Assembly (NCBI RefSeq): GCF_020564625.1
Contig: NZ_JAJBZT010000013.1
Span: 1 to 64,000 of the forward strand
DNA: 64,000 bases
DNA from: Leeia speluncae
GTDB taxonomy: Bacteria; Pseudomonadota; Gammaproteobacteria; Burkholderiales; Leeiaceae
Reading direction: 5' to 3'
Below, one piece after another: positions 53,285 to 62,355 of the stretch. Position 1 is the stretch's first letter. Every line of letters starts with the position of its first letter. The notes beneath the pieces were generated by a model. It did no database searches. It had not been told where the DNA came from and was given only the letters and a program-made list of their open reading frames with translations. The position numbers and the translations under genes were made by a program.

Positions 53285-54148
53285 TTAGTGGGGAATATAT
53301 ATTTTCGCTTTAATGTGTTTTAAGTTGGTGACGATGGTGAGAGTCATGATGACTAATAGTGTCCATGAGCTCCACTTCCCAATATGGACAGATGACCACG
53401 CACCTAACTGATTGGGGTACTTCCAAACCCCAAAGAGCGTACTAATGTTTTCTGCTAACCAAATAAAAAAGCCAATTAAAACAAACGAAAGCAAGAGTGG
53501 CATGCTACGTTCTCTATCCATGGGCTTAAACTTGACTTGGGCGCGCGCATAAAGGCCAATAGCACAAGCGGCTATATAGCCTCTATAGTCACCGATAAAG
53601 TGGTGTGTAAAAAAATTCGCGTAAATGAGTATCGCAATGATCCATGCCATCCAATAGGGTGGGTGATGGTTAATTTTGACATCTAAAATTCGCCAAGCTT
53701 GGATGACATAACTGCCCACCGCTGCGTACATGAAGCCAGAAAACAGCGGGACGCCAAACAGCTTCGTATAGGCAAAATCAGGGTATCCCCACGCTTTAAT
53801 GCCGCTTGAGGTTTTAAACACTTCTAAAGCGAAACCGATGAGGTGAAATACCGAAATCGCTTTCACTTCATCCCATGTTTCTAATTTGAAATAGAGCATC
53901 CAAACTTGAATGGCTAGGGTGACAATTAATAATGCATCGTATCTGGGGATGCCGAAAATACCTGACCTTGGCATTAAAAATATCGTTGCAAAAAATAGCC
54001 CAGCAAACAGGCATGACCTAGCTTCTTTTATTCCAAAGAATAAAAATTCGAAGCAAAATCGACGCATTCCGGTCAAGTTGGGGTTGTCTGGCAGGCTCGT
54101 CAGATATTGATCTAATTTCTGAAGCTGTCGTGAAGCGGTGGAGATCAT
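53285..54148 (-). CDS. DUF817 family integral membrane protein
   Basis: This 287-aa membrane protein with about eight hydrophobic segments matches the DUF817 family by its characteristic stretches (RFCFEFLFFGIKEARSC, LIGFALEVFKTSSGIKAWGYPDFAYTKLFGVPLFSGFMYAAVGSY and NISTLFGVWKYPNQ). Family function is unknown. No ribosome binding site stands out before ATG 54148. The stop is 28 bp from the convergent MocR-type stop, with no strong terminator between them. Confidence 0.88.
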   Translation of the reverse strand: MISTASRQLQKLDQYLTSLPDNPNLTGMRRFCFEFLFFGIKEARSCLFAGLFFATIFLMPRSGIFGIPRYDALLIVTLAIQVWMLYFKLETWDEVKAISVFHLIGFALEVFKTSSGIKAWGYPDFAYTKLFGVPLFSGFMYAAVGSYVIQAWRILDVKINHHPPYWMAWIIAILIYANFFTHHFIGDYRGYIAACAIGLYARAQVKFKPMDRERSMPLLLSFVLIGFFIWLAENISTLFGVWKYPNQLGAWSSVHIGKWSSWTLLVIMTLTIVTNLKHIKAKIYIPH

Positions 54149-54258
54149 ATTAATGAAGTTGAACGGTCAGGTTTTAATAAACTGTGCGAGTGTATCAACT
54201 AGGTAGAATACATGACAATGTTATTTAATCTGGACCAGTAAATGACAATTCGAAGTGA

Positions 54259-54684
54259 TTACAAATGCTTTAACAAAATGTGTCGAGTAAAGTTACCAAC
54301 ATAGTTTGGAATGGTTACCCATGGTCGATAGCCTTGTTTCTCATAAAAATTTGCGATTGGGTCAAGTAGGGTTTCGATGAGCGCATCTTTACATCCACGG
54401 AGTTTTGCTTCTTCTTCCAATCTTTCAAGAATTTGTTTGCCTAATCCCGTACCTCTCCAATCAGTATCTACCCATAAATAAGAAACAAATAGCCGTTGAT
54501 ATTCGGTTCTAGCTATTGCTCCTGCAATGAGTATGGAGTCCAGAAAAAGGCTGATATTTAATGGTTCCGCGTTTCCATCGGTTGAAAACTGGCGACCATA
54601 CTCTGTCACGCCTTGGCTAATCATGCGTATGGAGTTGGGGTCTTCTTTGTTTGAAATAAGCCAACTCATCGACTCGTTTTGCAT
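54259..54684 (-). CDS. GNAT-family N-acetyltransferase
   Basis: A 141-aa acetyltransferase with the GNAT acetyl-CoA loop in DTDWRGTGLGKQILERLEEEAKLRG (about 72-96) and C-terminal YEKQGYRPW. The ATG 54684 has AAAGGA about 7 nt upstream; the in-frame extension to 54744 is unsupported. Substrate unknown; a small-molecule or aminoglycoside-like acceptor cannot be told apart by sequence alone. Single-gene unit. Confidence 0.85.
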   Translation of the reverse strand: MQNESMSWLISNKEDPNSIRMISQGVTEYGRQFSTDGNAEPLNISLFLDSILIAGAIARTEYQRLFVSYLWVDTDWRGTGLGKQILERLEEEAKLRGCKDALIETLLDPIANFYEKQGYRPWVTIPNYVGNFTRHILLKHL

Positions 54685-54826
54685 ATGATTTTTCCTTTGC
54701 TGAGGTTTTACTGAGTCTGACACTGGCCCTAATTGAGGGTACACTATGTGTTCCCCCTATGCACGAAGATAGCATTCTCAAAGGCTATTCCCGTTCGAAA
54801 CGTCTCTCCCTATTTAGGTGATCAAA

Positions 54827-55888
54827 ATGCCTCAACAAGTGAAAACCTTGCGTGTTGGTTTAGTTGGCTATGGCTTTGCTAGTAAAGTATTTCATGCGCC
54901 CTTGATTGTTAGCACAGAAGGTCTGCAGCTGACGACTGTGTCTTCGAGTGATGCATCAAAAGTGTTGGCCGATTATCCCAATGTGAATGTGGTGGCGACG
55001 CCATCTGAATTAATGGCATTAACTGAAATTGATTTGGTTGTGATTCCCACGCCAAATGAGACACACCACCCTTTGGTAAAACAAGCATTGCTGGCAGGCA
55101 AACATGTGGTGGTAGATAAGCCATTTACGGTAACGCTAGAAGAGGCCGATGAATTAATTGCATTGGCCAAAGAAAAGGGCTTGTTACTATCCGTCTTCCA
55201 TAACCGCCGCTGGGATGGTGACTTTCTCACCGTGGCGGCAATGTTAAAGCGTGGATTAGTTGGTCGGTTAACTCATTTTGAATCTCATTTTGATCGATTT
55301 CGCCCATTGGTGCGCGATCGCTGGCGTGAAAAAAATGCCCCTGGTGCAGGGCTGTGGTATGACTTAGGGCCTCACTTGGTTGATCAAACGATTCAATTGT
55401 TTGGCATGCCAATCGGTATTTATGTAGATGCGATGCAAGCAAGAGACAATGCACAGGCAACCGATTACTGCCATGCCATTCTTCGTTACGCTGATAAAAG
55501 AGTTTCGTTGCATGCCAGTGCATTAGTAGGCCAGGAACCTCCACGTTTTCAGCTGCACGGAACCAAAGGTAGTTTTCAGTGCTTTGGTCTAGACCCGCAG
55601 GAAGATGACTTAAAAGCTGGGCAAACACCGGGTAACCGCTGTGATTGGGGGAGGGCAAGTTCAACAGGCAAACTGACTACCTATCCTGATGGTGAAACCG
55701 CACAAGAAACCGTTTGCCCATTGATTGATGGCAACTATCCTGCTTACTACGCGGGTATTAGGGATGCTATTTGTGAAGGTAAACCTAACCCGGTTACCGC
55801 AGAAAGTGCGCGTCAGACTATGCAAATGCTTATGCTAGGTTTAGAGAGTATGGAAAAGCGAGCCGAAGTCCTCGTTCCGACATTATAA
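54827..55888 (+). CDS. Gfo/Idh/MocA-family NAD(P)-dependent oxidoreductase (YdgJ-like)
   Basis: This 353-aa protein has the N-terminal Rossmann motif GLVGYGFASKVFHAP, the EKP-type motif as DKPFTVTLEEAD (catalytic Lys in VVDKPF), and the C-terminal domain with GLWYDLGPHLVDQ, where His helps catalysis. The layout resembles YdgJ-type inositol or sugar dehydrogenases. ATG 54827 follows TTAGGTG by a good distance and is preferred over GTG 54818. Substrate not identified. It is followed 33 nt later by the S4-domain gene. Confidence 0.9.
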   Translation: MPQQVKTLRVGLVGYGFASKVFHAPLIVSTEGLQLTTVSSSDASKVLADYPNVNVVATPSELMALTEIDLVVIPTPNETHHPLVKQALLAGKHVVVDKPFTVTLEEADELIALAKEKGLLLSVFHNRRWDGDFLTVAAMLKRGLVGRLTHFESHFDRFRPLVRDRWREKNAPGAGLWYDLGPHLVDQTIQLFGMPIGIYVDAMQARDNAQATDYCHAILRYADKRVSLHASALVGQEPPRFQLHGTKGSFQCFGLDPQEDDLKAGQTPGNRCDWGRASSTGKLTTYPDGETAQETVCPLIDGNYPAYYAGIRDAICEGKPNPVTAESARQTMQMLMLGLESMEKRAEVLVPTL

Positions 55889-55921
55889 TGTCGCTTTATT
55901 ACGTGCTTGAAAGAACGTGTT

Positions 55922-56140
55922 ATGCAAGAAATTCAATTTGATTTAGATCGTGAGTTTGTTGAACTGTGCAATTTATTGAAGTTGTGCGGATTAGCAGACT
56001 CTGGTGGCCAAGGAAAACTTTGGGTGGGTGAAGGTCGTGTAAAAGTAGATGGCCAAGTAGAGCTACGCAAAACAGCAAAGATCCGCGATGGCCAATTGGT
56101 AGAAATCGGCGACTCACGTATTTTGGTCAAGGCCATCTAA
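55922..56140 (+). CDS. Small S4-domain RNA-binding protein (YbcJ-like)
   Basis: A 72-aa protein almost entirely made of one S4-like domain: FVELCNLLKLCGLADSGGQGKLWVGEGRVKVDGQVELRKTAKIRDGQLVEI. Similar in length to E. coli YbcJ, which binds RNA. ATG 55922 is chosen over TTG 55907. It sits between a Gfo/Idh/MocA oxidoreductase and a TauE-type protein; the latter starts 4 nt after its stop. Biological role unknown. Confidence 0.88.
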   Translation: MQEIQFDLDREFVELCNLLKLCGLADSGGQGKLWVGEGRVKVDGQVELRKTAKIRDGQLVEIGDSRILVKAI

Positions 56141-56144
56141 ATTG

Positions 56145-56900
56145 ATGATCCCGCAAGATCCCCTATTTTATTGGATTGCGATTCCAGCGGTGTTAATCAC
56201 CGGTATTTCAAAAGGGGGATTTGCAGGGGGGCTGAGCATGGTCAGCATCCCATTAATGGCGTTAGTCATGCCGGTTTCTCAGGCCGCCGCCATTATGCTA
56301 CCCATTTTATGCACCGCCGATTTATTTGGCTGGTGGTCATATCGAAAGTCATTTGATAAAAAACTGCTGCTTCAATTAATGCCTGGCGCAATTGTCGGCA
56401 TTGCTGTCGGAACCATGCTGTTTAGTCATCTAGATGGGCATTGGTTAGAGTTGCTGCTTGGGATTATGTCGATTTTATTTGCCATTCACCGAATGTCCGG
56501 TATGGCAATTTCTGATAAAAGTTGGATGCCAGAATGGCTTAGGGCTGGTTGGTGGTCTGGGCTGTCTGGCCTGACTAGCTTTGTGGCACATGCAGGCGGC
56601 CCGCCGCTGATGATTTATTTGTTCCCTAAACAAATGAATAGGACAATGCTCGTTGCCACGATGACCTTTTTCTTTTCCTCCGTCAATTATATCAAACTGA
56701 TTCCCTACGCTTGGCTTGGTCAATTGGATATGAGTAACCTAAGTACGGCGCTTGTTCTCGCGCCGTTTGCGCCACTTGGGGTCTACTTGGGTATTTGGCT
56801 GCATCATCGAATCAATGAAAAGTTGTTCTATCAACTCTCGTATATATTCTTGATTCTGACCGGGATGAAACTAATATGGGATAGTGGGAAATTATTCTAA
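56145..56900 (+). CDS. TauE/SafE-family membrane protein (sulfite exporter type)
   Basis: This 251-aa membrane protein has about seven to eight hydrophobic segments and TauE/SafE features: the repeated KGGFAGG motif near the N-terminus and GGPPLMIYLFPKQMNRTMLVATMTFFF in the second half. ATG 56145 is preferred over TTG 56142. It could export sulfite or sulfoacetate-like anions; a link to tauABCD 18 kb away is suggestive only, since this family is broad and many members have unknown substrates. Confidence 0.88.
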   Translation: MIPQDPLFYWIAIPAVLITGISKGGFAGGLSMVSIPLMALVMPVSQAAAIMLPILCTADLFGWWSYRKSFDKKLLLQLMPGAIVGIAVGTMLFSHLDGHWLELLLGIMSILFAIHRMSGMAISDKSWMPEWLRAGWWSGLSGLTSFVAHAGGPPLMIYLFPKQMNRTMLVATMTFFFSSVNYIKLIPYAWLGQLDMSNLSTALVLAPFAPLGVYLGIWLHHRINEKLFYQLSYIFLILTGMKLIWDSGKLF

Positions 56901-56938
56901 AAGCGTTCTTTTAGCGTATTTAGATGTCTCTAGCCAAA

Positions 56939-57163
56939 TTACTCTTTGCTCTCCTGCTTTTCAACATACCGGTGCAAGTCTCCGTGAAGCTGAGACAATT
57001 CTAAAATATCCGCGGTTGGAGTGAATTGAAATAAAGCTCCGCAGGTACATCCCATCGACACACTACGATAAAAATCCCGACGATTTTCATCCATCCAAAC
57101 CTGATTGTGGTGCTTGCCGCAGTTTGGGCAATAGTTTGGCATCGTGTTCAGTAAATAAATCAT
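56939..57163 (-). CDS. Small zinc-ribbon-like protein
   Basis: A 74-aa protein with two CxxC-type knuckles: CPNCGKHH near residues 12-19 and CTCG near 39-42, separated by 26 residues. It probably binds one zinc ion. No further domain is visible and no function is known. It lies 81 bp upstream of the phosphorylase-type gene on the same strand. Real coding is supported by the Cys pattern rather than by homology I can name. Confidence 0.6.
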   Translation of the reverse strand: MIYLLNTMPNYCPNCGKHHNQVWMDENRRDFYRSVSMGCTCGALFQFTPTADILELSQLHGDLHRYVEKQESKE

Positions 57164-57243
57164 CTCTGTTACCTTTTGAAGTCGATGACTGGTTGGTCAT
57201 TTTTATTTGAAGCATAACCGATATACTTCATTATAGGCTATCC

Positions 57244-57852
57244 CTAAGAATCTACTTTAGCTTGTAATTGATCAATTAAAGCATGTAGTTGTGTAGTTAG
57301 TTGACGAATAGCGCCTTCCATATCCCAATCGCCGTGACCAAGCTTTACTTCGTTAGAAATGGTACGGATTTCAATGAATGGTTGATTTTCTTTTAAGCAA
57401 ACATGGAAAAATGCCGCGCCTTCCATATTTTCTAGATCAGCTCCGCGCGTGTCAGGTAATGGGGAAAGCGCGGTATTCGCTGTTAGCCCTTTGGCGGTCT
57501 CAAAACCACCACCTATTTTAGATAGGTGAGGGCAGCATAATTCTTTTCTACGTTCAAAAGCCATGTCTAAGGCCAAGTCAGCCAGGTGTACAAAACCTTG
57601 TTCGGTATAAAATCCTAAATCGCCTTCTACTTCCTGACTCACTAAACGGGTGTCACCAATCTTTAGATTGGAATGGGGAAAGTAACCGGCGATGCCTGCC
57701 AAGATAATCCAATCAGGCTGATGCTCGTGAATTACTTTTAACGTCGAGTAAGCCGTGTCCGTTATGCCTACACCTGAAATGACTTTTAGAACATTCGGCG
57801 CCTCAAACCATTGCGCTTCCGATGCGGTTGGAAACATCACCACTATTTTCAT
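57244..57852 (-). CDS. Purine nucleoside phosphorylase-superfamily protein (futalosine hydrolase/MTAN-like)
   Basis: This 202-aa protein has the nucleoside phosphorylase-type fold: GVGITDTAYSTLKVIHEHQPDWIILAGIAGYF and the catalytic ENMEGAAFFHVC with IEIRTISNEV near the C-terminus, resembling futalosine hydrolase MqnB. No other futalosine-pathway gene is seen in this window, so the exact substrate (futalosine, adenosine derivatives or another nucleoside) is open. GAGAG lies upstream of ATG 57852. Downstream of the fpr terminator. Confidence 0.78.
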   Translation of the reverse strand: MKIVVMFPTASEAQWFEAPNVLKVISGVGITDTAYSTLKVIHEHQPDWIILAGIAGYFPHSNLKIGDTRLVSQEVEGDLGFYTEQGFVHLADLALDMAFERRKELCCPHLSKIGGGFETAKGLTANTALSPLPDTRGADLENMEGAAFFHVCLKENQPFIEIRTISNEVKLGHGDWDMEGAIRQLTTQLHALIDQLQAKVDS

Positions 57853-57879
57853 AGGATCTCTCAGGTGTAATCGTTAAAA

Positions 57880-57910
57880 AACCTCTGCCCGGGCAAGCCG
57901 GGCAGAGGTT
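57880..57910 (-). terminator. Terminator after fpr
   Basis: AACCTCTGCCCGG (57880-57892) and CCGGGCAGAGGTT (57898-57910) form a 13-bp GC-rich stem; on the minus strand a T run follows (A run at 57876-57881 on plus). Confidence 0.9.
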
Positions 57911-57936
57911 GATTCGTACTTTATGAAAAGTAGTGC

Positions 57937-58716
57937 TTATTTTTCAACAAACGCTCTTTCAATCACGTAGTCACCTGGTTCGCCAACGCGTGGAGATACT
58001 TTAAACCCTAGATCATCTAGTAGTTGAGCTGTATCTTTCAGCATGCTTGGGCTACCACAAAGCATTGCGCGGTCTGTTTCAGGGTTTAGTTGTGGTAAAC
58101 CAATGTCAGCACACATTTTGCCGGTGGTGATTAAATCTGTAAGACGGCCTTGGTTGCGGAAGGCTTCGCGAGTAACAGATGGGTAGTAAATCAATTTATT
58201 AGCAACTTCTTCACCGAAGAATTCATTTTTTGGCAATTCTTTAGTGATGAAGTCTGCGTAAGCCAATTCGCTAACGGTACGTACACCGTGGAACAGGATT
58301 ACTTTTTCAAAGTGTTCGTATGTTTCTGGGTCTTGAATCACGCTCATGAAAGGAGCAAGACCAGTACCTGTACCGAATAAGAATAGGTTCTTACCTGGTT
58401 TTAAGTCAGAAACAACCAATGTGCCGGTAGGTTTACGGCTAATTAGGATCTCATCACCCACTTTCAAGTGTTGTAGACGAGAGGTTAGTGGGCCGTTCTG
58501 TACTTTAATACTGAAGAACTCTAATTCTTCTTCGTAGTTTGGGCTGGCAATACTATAAGCGCGCATAAGCGGTTTGCCTTCTACTTCAAGACCGATCATG
58601 ACAAAGTGACCGTTCTCAAAACGCAGCCCGTCATCACGGGTGGTGCGGAAGCTGAATAAAGTATCGTTCCAATGACGAACGCTGGTGACAGTTTCTGTTG
58701 CGTAATTATGAGCCAT
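57937..58716 (-). CDS. fpr: Ferredoxin-NADP(+) reductase
   Basis: A 259-aa single-domain FAD/NADP flavoprotein of the bacterial Fpr type. The FAD-binding motif is RAYSIASPNYEEELEFFSIKV and the NADP-binding motifs are GTGTGLAPFMSVI and MLCGSPSMLKDT; the C-terminus ends in VEK, as in subclass-I Fpr. Length fits the ~258-aa family. It transfers electrons between NADPH and ferredoxin/flavodoxin, often for oxidative stress defence. Single gene with its own terminator. Confidence 0.95.
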   Translation of the reverse strand: MAHNYATETVTSVRHWNDTLFSFRTTRDDGLRFENGHFVMIGLEVEGKPLMRAYSIASPNYEEELEFFSIKVQNGPLTSRLQHLKVGDEILISRKPTGTLVVSDLKPGKNLFLFGTGTGLAPFMSVIQDPETYEHFEKVILFHGVRTVSELAYADFITKELPKNEFFGEEVANKLIYYPSVTREAFRNQGRLTDLITTGKMCADIGLPQLNPETDRAMLCGSPSMLKDTAQLLDDLGFKVSPRVGEPGDYVIERAFVEK

Positions 58717-58827
58717 GATTCCGAGTCGCAGTTGCTAATATTGGCAAAATTGCTATTGTACATCATTGGCTTAGCGTTCTGATACCTCCTTTACGCTATC
58801 ATTTTAGGAATCATTGCTTATATTTTT

Positions 58828-59169
58828 ATGACTGAAAGTTATCAAACCATCTGGTTGCATCAAAATTCACCTATAAAGCCGGCTGCCGGTGCGCCTTGTA
58901 ACGGCTGTGGGGTGTGTTGTGCAATTACACCATGCCCACTCGCACGGGTAAGGTTTGCCAGATTTTGGCGTCCGTTACCTAAGGTGGTTAAATGCCCAGC
59001 CTTAAGCTGGTCTGATGAGGTAAGTCGATATGAGTGTGGTTTGCTCACTAAACCAAAGCAATATTGGCGCTGGGTGCCAAGTAAATTACATTTGAGATGG
59101 CAATTATTAGTGAGTCGGTGGATTGCAACTGGCATTGGATGTGACTGTACGTCAGAGATTGAAGAGTGA
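58828..59169 (+). CDS. Cysteine-cluster protein (YkgJ-like)
   Basis: This 113-aa protein has Cys-rich N-terminal motifs PCNGCGVCCAITPCPL (23-38) and C-x-ALSW later, resembling the YkgJ/CxxCxxCC zinc- or iron-chelating family. The C-terminal part is basic with GIGCDC near the end. No catalytic function is known for the family. Start at ATG 58828; AGGAA lies about 20 nt upstream, which is too far, so initiation is uncertain. Single gene. Confidence 0.78.
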   Translation: MTESYQTIWLHQNSPIKPAAGAPCNGCGVCCAITPCPLARVRFARFWRPLPKVVKCPALSWSDEVSRYECGLLTKPKQYWRWVPSKLHLRWQLLVSRWIATGIGCDCTSEIEE

Positions 59170-59284
59170 ATTGCTTTAAATTCATGTGCTAGCACGGAGA
59201 TTCACAAACGGCGAATCTGCCCTTGCTTTATAATTAAGTAATCCAACTCAATATCAATGATCTAACAATAAAGAGAGCCAACGA

Positions 59285-59902
59285 ATGAGTGCGCTACCAC
59301 TAACCGCAATTGAAGCGAGAATCTTAGGTGTGCTGATTGAAAAAAAGCACACTGTCCCAGATACCTACCCACTCTCATTAAATGCGCTGCAGTCTGGTTG
59401 CAATCAAAAGTCGAGCAGAGATCCGGTGATGGAATTATCCGAACCCGAACTACTTGAGGCCTTAGATACATTACGTCAAAAGTCTTTAATTGCCGAAAGT
59501 AGTGGCGGTAGAGTCAGTAAATATGCTCACAACTTAGATCGCGTATTGAGCATCCCATCGCAATCGGTCGCGATTTTAACCGTGTTGATATTACGTGGTC
59601 CATTAACAACGGCAGAGATCCGTCAATATACAGAACGACTACACCGTTTTTCAGATGTATCTGCTGTGGAAGGATTCTTGTCAGAATTACAAGAGAGGAC
59701 AGATGGTGCGTTAGTCGTCGAGTTGCCTCGTCAATCAGGTGCAAGAGAGCGTCGTTGGGCTCACTTGCTGTGCGGCGAGCCCCAAATTAGCGAATCTGCA
59801 ACTAGCGCTACGGGCTCTTCAAACTTAGAAGCGAGAGTGTCAGTACTAGAGGCAGAAGTTGCCGAATTAAAAGCATTGCTAGAATCACTTACTGCAGGTT
59901 AA
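59285..59902 (+). CDS. yceH: YceH family protein (DUF480)
   Basis: A 205-aa protein of the DUF480 family with two winged-helix-like domains: LTAIEARILGVLIEKKHTVPDTYPLSLNALQSGCNQKSSRDP at the N-terminus and ILTVLILRGPLTTAEIRQYTERLHRF in the middle. A C-terminal coiled-coil-like heptad segment (LEARVSVLEAEVAELKALLESL) follows. The family is widespread; its function is unknown but a DNA-binding role is likely. It is followed 4 nt later by the GIY-YIG gene. Confidence 0.92.
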   Translation: MSALPLTAIEARILGVLIEKKHTVPDTYPLSLNALQSGCNQKSSRDPVMELSEPELLEALDTLRQKSLIAESSGGRVSKYAHNLDRVLSIPSQSVAILTVLILRGPLTTAEIRQYTERLHRFSDVSAVEGFLSELQERTDGALVVELPRQSGARERRWAHLLCGEPQISESATSATGSSNLEARVSVLEAEVAELKALLESLTAG

Positions 59903-59906
59903 TTAT

Positions 59907-60194
59907 TTGTCGCTAGAAAATAGTCCAGCTGCACACTGGTGGGTGTATCTCATCTTGTGTGAGGGGGGGCGCATTTATACGGGCATCGCAAAGGATGTTC
60001 AGCAACGCTTCGTCCAACATCAGGCAGGAAAAGGCGCGAAATTTACGCGTGCTTTTCCTCCTGTATCGCTTTTGGCCTGCAGTGCCTTTCCTGATTATTC
60101 TTCCGCTTTAAAAGAAGAACATCGAATTAAGCAATTACGTAAACCACAAAAACTTCAGTTGATTGATGCGTGGTCGCAAAACTTCAGTGACTAA
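59907..60194 (+). CDS. GIY-YIG endonuclease-fold protein (YhbQ-like)
   Basis: This 95-aa protein has a GIY-YIG-type core: VYLILCEGGRIYTGIAKDVQQRFVQHQAGKGAKFTRA, with catalytic Tyr and Arg in the usual places, followed by EHRIKQLRKPQKLQLI with the conserved Glu. The start is a TTG at 59907, with CAGG about 10 nt upstream; it is uncertain but no better codon is near. Related small proteins (YhbQ) are thought to act in DNA repair. It follows yceH by 4 nt, so they probably share a transcript. Confidence 0.85.
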   Translation: MSLENSPAAHWWVYLILCEGGRIYTGIAKDVQQRFVQHQAGKGAKFTRAFPPVSLLACSAFPDYSSALKEEHRIKQLRKPQKLQLIDAWSQNFSD

Positions 60195-60225
60195 CAGTCA
60201 ACCGAATCAATATTGAGACGATATT

Positions 60226-60777
60226 TTGAGCAAAACCACAATTTATAAAGCAGAGCTGACCTTATCCGACCTTGATCGTCATTATTATCAAACGCATACG
60301 TTAACCTTGGCATTGCACCCTTCAGAGACCGAAGAGAGATTAATGGTTCGTTTGTTGGCATTTGCATTGCATGCAGACGAATACCTTGCGTTTGGAAGGG
60401 GGTTATCTTCAGAAAATGAACCAGACGTAGGTTTAAAAGATGCGACAGGCCAATGGACAAGCTGGATTGATGTGGGCTTGCCTGATCCAAAATGGATTAA
60501 AAAAGCTTCGCGTATTGCAAAAGAAGTTTTCTTGTATGTCTACGGTGGATCGCAAGCAGAAGTTTGGTGGCAACAAGAAGCATCCGCCTTTGCCGATCTA
60601 AAGAATGTGACGGTAATCAAAGTGCCTCAATCGGCGACACAGATGCTGACGAAAATTTGTCAGCGTAGCTTAAAGCTCTCTGTCACGATTCAGCAACCTA
60701 GTGTTTGGTTTGCGACCGATGAGGGGAATGAGGAAATCAAGCTAGAAATACTGAAGGCTTCAGCGGGTAATGAATAA
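60226..60777 (+). CDS. yaeQ: YaeQ family protein
   Basis: A 183-aa YaeQ-type protein. Typical stretches: KTTIYKAELTLSDLDRHYYQTHTLTLALHPSETEERLMVRLLAFALHA at the N-terminus, then GLPDPKWIKKASRIAKEVFLYVYGG, in the PD-(D/E)XK-nuclease-like fold reported for the family. The start is a TTG at 60226, with GAGACG about 8 nt upstream. In E. coli yaeQ is linked to haemolysin transcription, but the molecular function is unknown. It is probably in the yceH series. Confidence 0.92.
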   Translation: MSKTTIYKAELTLSDLDRHYYQTHTLTLALHPSETEERLMVRLLAFALHADEYLAFGRGLSSENEPDVGLKDATGQWTSWIDVGLPDPKWIKKASRIAKEVFLYVYGGSQAEVWWQQEASAFADLKNVTVIKVPQSATQMLTKICQRSLKLSVTIQQPSVWFATDEGNEEIKLEILKASAGNE

Positions 60778-60875
60778 TTGAGTCATCACATCGCATTTTA
60801 TTTATTGTATTGATTAAGTATTTTGTTGTATTGTTGGTGTTAAGTAAAAATATTTATCGATAAAGTAGATGTGAT

Positions 60876-61811
60876 ATGAATCTCAAACTTCCCCGTACCA
60901 GTGCAGAACAATGGCGTGTCTTGCAGGCCGTTGTCGAATCCGGTGGCTTTGCGCAAGCGGCAGAATTGCTTCACAAAAGTCAGTCTGCAATTAGCTATAC
61001 CGTTGCAAAGCTGCAAGAGCAGATCGGTGTCGCTCTTTTAGAGCAAGATGGCCGCCGCATGAAGCTAACGGAGGTGGGGGCGACATTGCTTCGGCACGCA
61101 GTTCCGGTAGTAGATGGTTTATCTAGGTTAGAACAGCATGCTGCGATTTTAGCGCAAGGATGGGAGGCCGAGCTTCATTTGGCGGTAGAAGCAATTTTCC
61201 CCAATGTTGTGTTATTCCAAGCATTAGCGAGATTTGCCGAGCAATGTCCGAATACGCTGCTGCAAGTGCATGAGGTGGTGATGTCTGGAGCCGATGAGGC
61301 TGTTGAGTCGGGCGAGGTAGACTTGGTCATTGCTAGCAGTATCCCGAAAGGATATCTAGGTGAGCAGATGCTCGATGCCTCCTTGGTCGCATTTGCGGCG
61401 CCAAATCATCCGCTTCACAATTATGATCGTCTATTAACCACAGATGATTTATTTGAACATACTCAAGTAGTTGTTAGAGATTCTGGTACGCAAAATCCAA
61501 GGGATTCGGGTTGGTTGGGGGCCAAACAACGTTGGACGGTTAGCTATCCCCAGACTTCTATTGACATGGTGAAATCAGGCTTGGCATTTGCATGGTTGCC
61601 AAAGCATTTAGTATATGAAGATTATCATCAAGGTCGGTTAAAGCCATTGCCGTTGCGTCATGGTCGAGAGCGCCGTATTCCGCTTTACTTGGTGGCTTCT
61701 GCAAAGCAAGCAACAGGCCCTGCAGCAAGGTTATTGGCCCGTTGCTTACTCGATGCGGCGAGCGCGTGGAAAGATTTTGAATGTCCTGCCGAATGCATGG
61801 AGTCCAAGTAA
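60876..61811 (+). CDS. LysR-family transcriptional regulator
   Basis: This 311-aa LysR-type regulator has an N-terminal winged helix (AEQWRVLQAVVESGGFAQAAELLHKSQSAISYTVAKLQEQIGVALLEQDGRRMKLTEVG) and a C-terminal periplasmic-binding-protein-like effector domain. Its target is unclear; LysR regulators usually control a divergent gene, but the upstream neighbour is on the same strand. It converges on the peptide deformylase gene 15 nt away. Effector unknown. Confidence 0.92.
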   Translation: MNLKLPRTSAEQWRVLQAVVESGGFAQAAELLHKSQSAISYTVAKLQEQIGVALLEQDGRRMKLTEVGATLLRHAVPVVDGLSRLEQHAAILAQGWEAELHLAVEAIFPNVVLFQALARFAEQCPNTLLQVHEVVMSGADEAVESGEVDLVIASSIPKGYLGEQMLDASLVAFAAPNHPLHNYDRLLTTDDLFEHTQVVVRDSGTQNPRDSGWLGAKQRWTVSYPQTSIDMVKSGLAFAWLPKHLVYEDYHQGRLKPLPLRHGRERRIPLYLVASAKQATGPAARLLARCLLDAASAWKDFECPAECMESK

Positions 61812-61825
61812 TTCGTTCGTTGTGT

Positions 61826-62353
61826 TTACTTAGGGGTTAACTCAGGGAAAAGGACTTCGGTAAATCCAAAGAGGTTCATATCTTCAATCCGGCTAGGATA
61901 GAGTTTACCCCATAAATGATCACATTCATGCTGAACCACTCTCGCGTGAAAACCTTCTGCCACCCGATCGATTGCGTTACCAAACTCGTCAAAGCCTTGG
62001 TAGCGAATCTTCGTCCAGCGTGGCACTACTCCGCGTAATCCAGGTACTGATAAACAACCTTCCCAGCCTGCTTCTTTTTCTTCATCAAGAGGCGTAATCA
62101 CCGGGTTTATTAAAACGGTTTTAGGGACAGCGGGGGCATCAGGATAACGCTCACTTTGCTCAAATCCAAAGACAACTACCTGCAGAGAGACGGCGATTTG
62201 TGGTGCAGCAATGCCAACACCACCTTCGTGTGCCATGGTTTCCCATAGGTCTTCGATAAGAGTGTTCAGTTCTGGTGTTTGCCATTCTGTTACTAATGTG
62301 GCTTCCTGCTGCAAAATCGGATGGCCCATTTTAATGACGGGGCGAATTGCCAT
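61826..62353 (-). CDS. def: Peptide deformylase
   Basis: A 175-aa metalloenzyme that removes formyl groups from nascent proteins. The three conserved motifs are present: GVGIAAPQ (45-52), EGCLSVPG (98-105, Cys100 a metal ligand) and QHECDH (141-146, His142 and His146 ligands, Glu143 catalytic). It is probably a second deformylase, since it sits next to a cupin and a methyltransferase rather than fmt. It begins 3 nt before the cupin stop. Confidence 0.94.
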   Translation of the reverse strand: MAIRPVIKMGHPILQQEATLVTEWQTPELNTLIEDLWETMAHEGGVGIAAPQIAVSLQVVVFGFEQSERYPDAPAVPKTVLINPVITPLDEEKEAGWEGCLSVPGLRGVVPRWTKIRYQGFDEFGNAIDRVAEGFHARVVQHECDHLWGKLYPSRIEDMNLFGFTEVLFPELTPK

Positions 62354-62355
62354 AA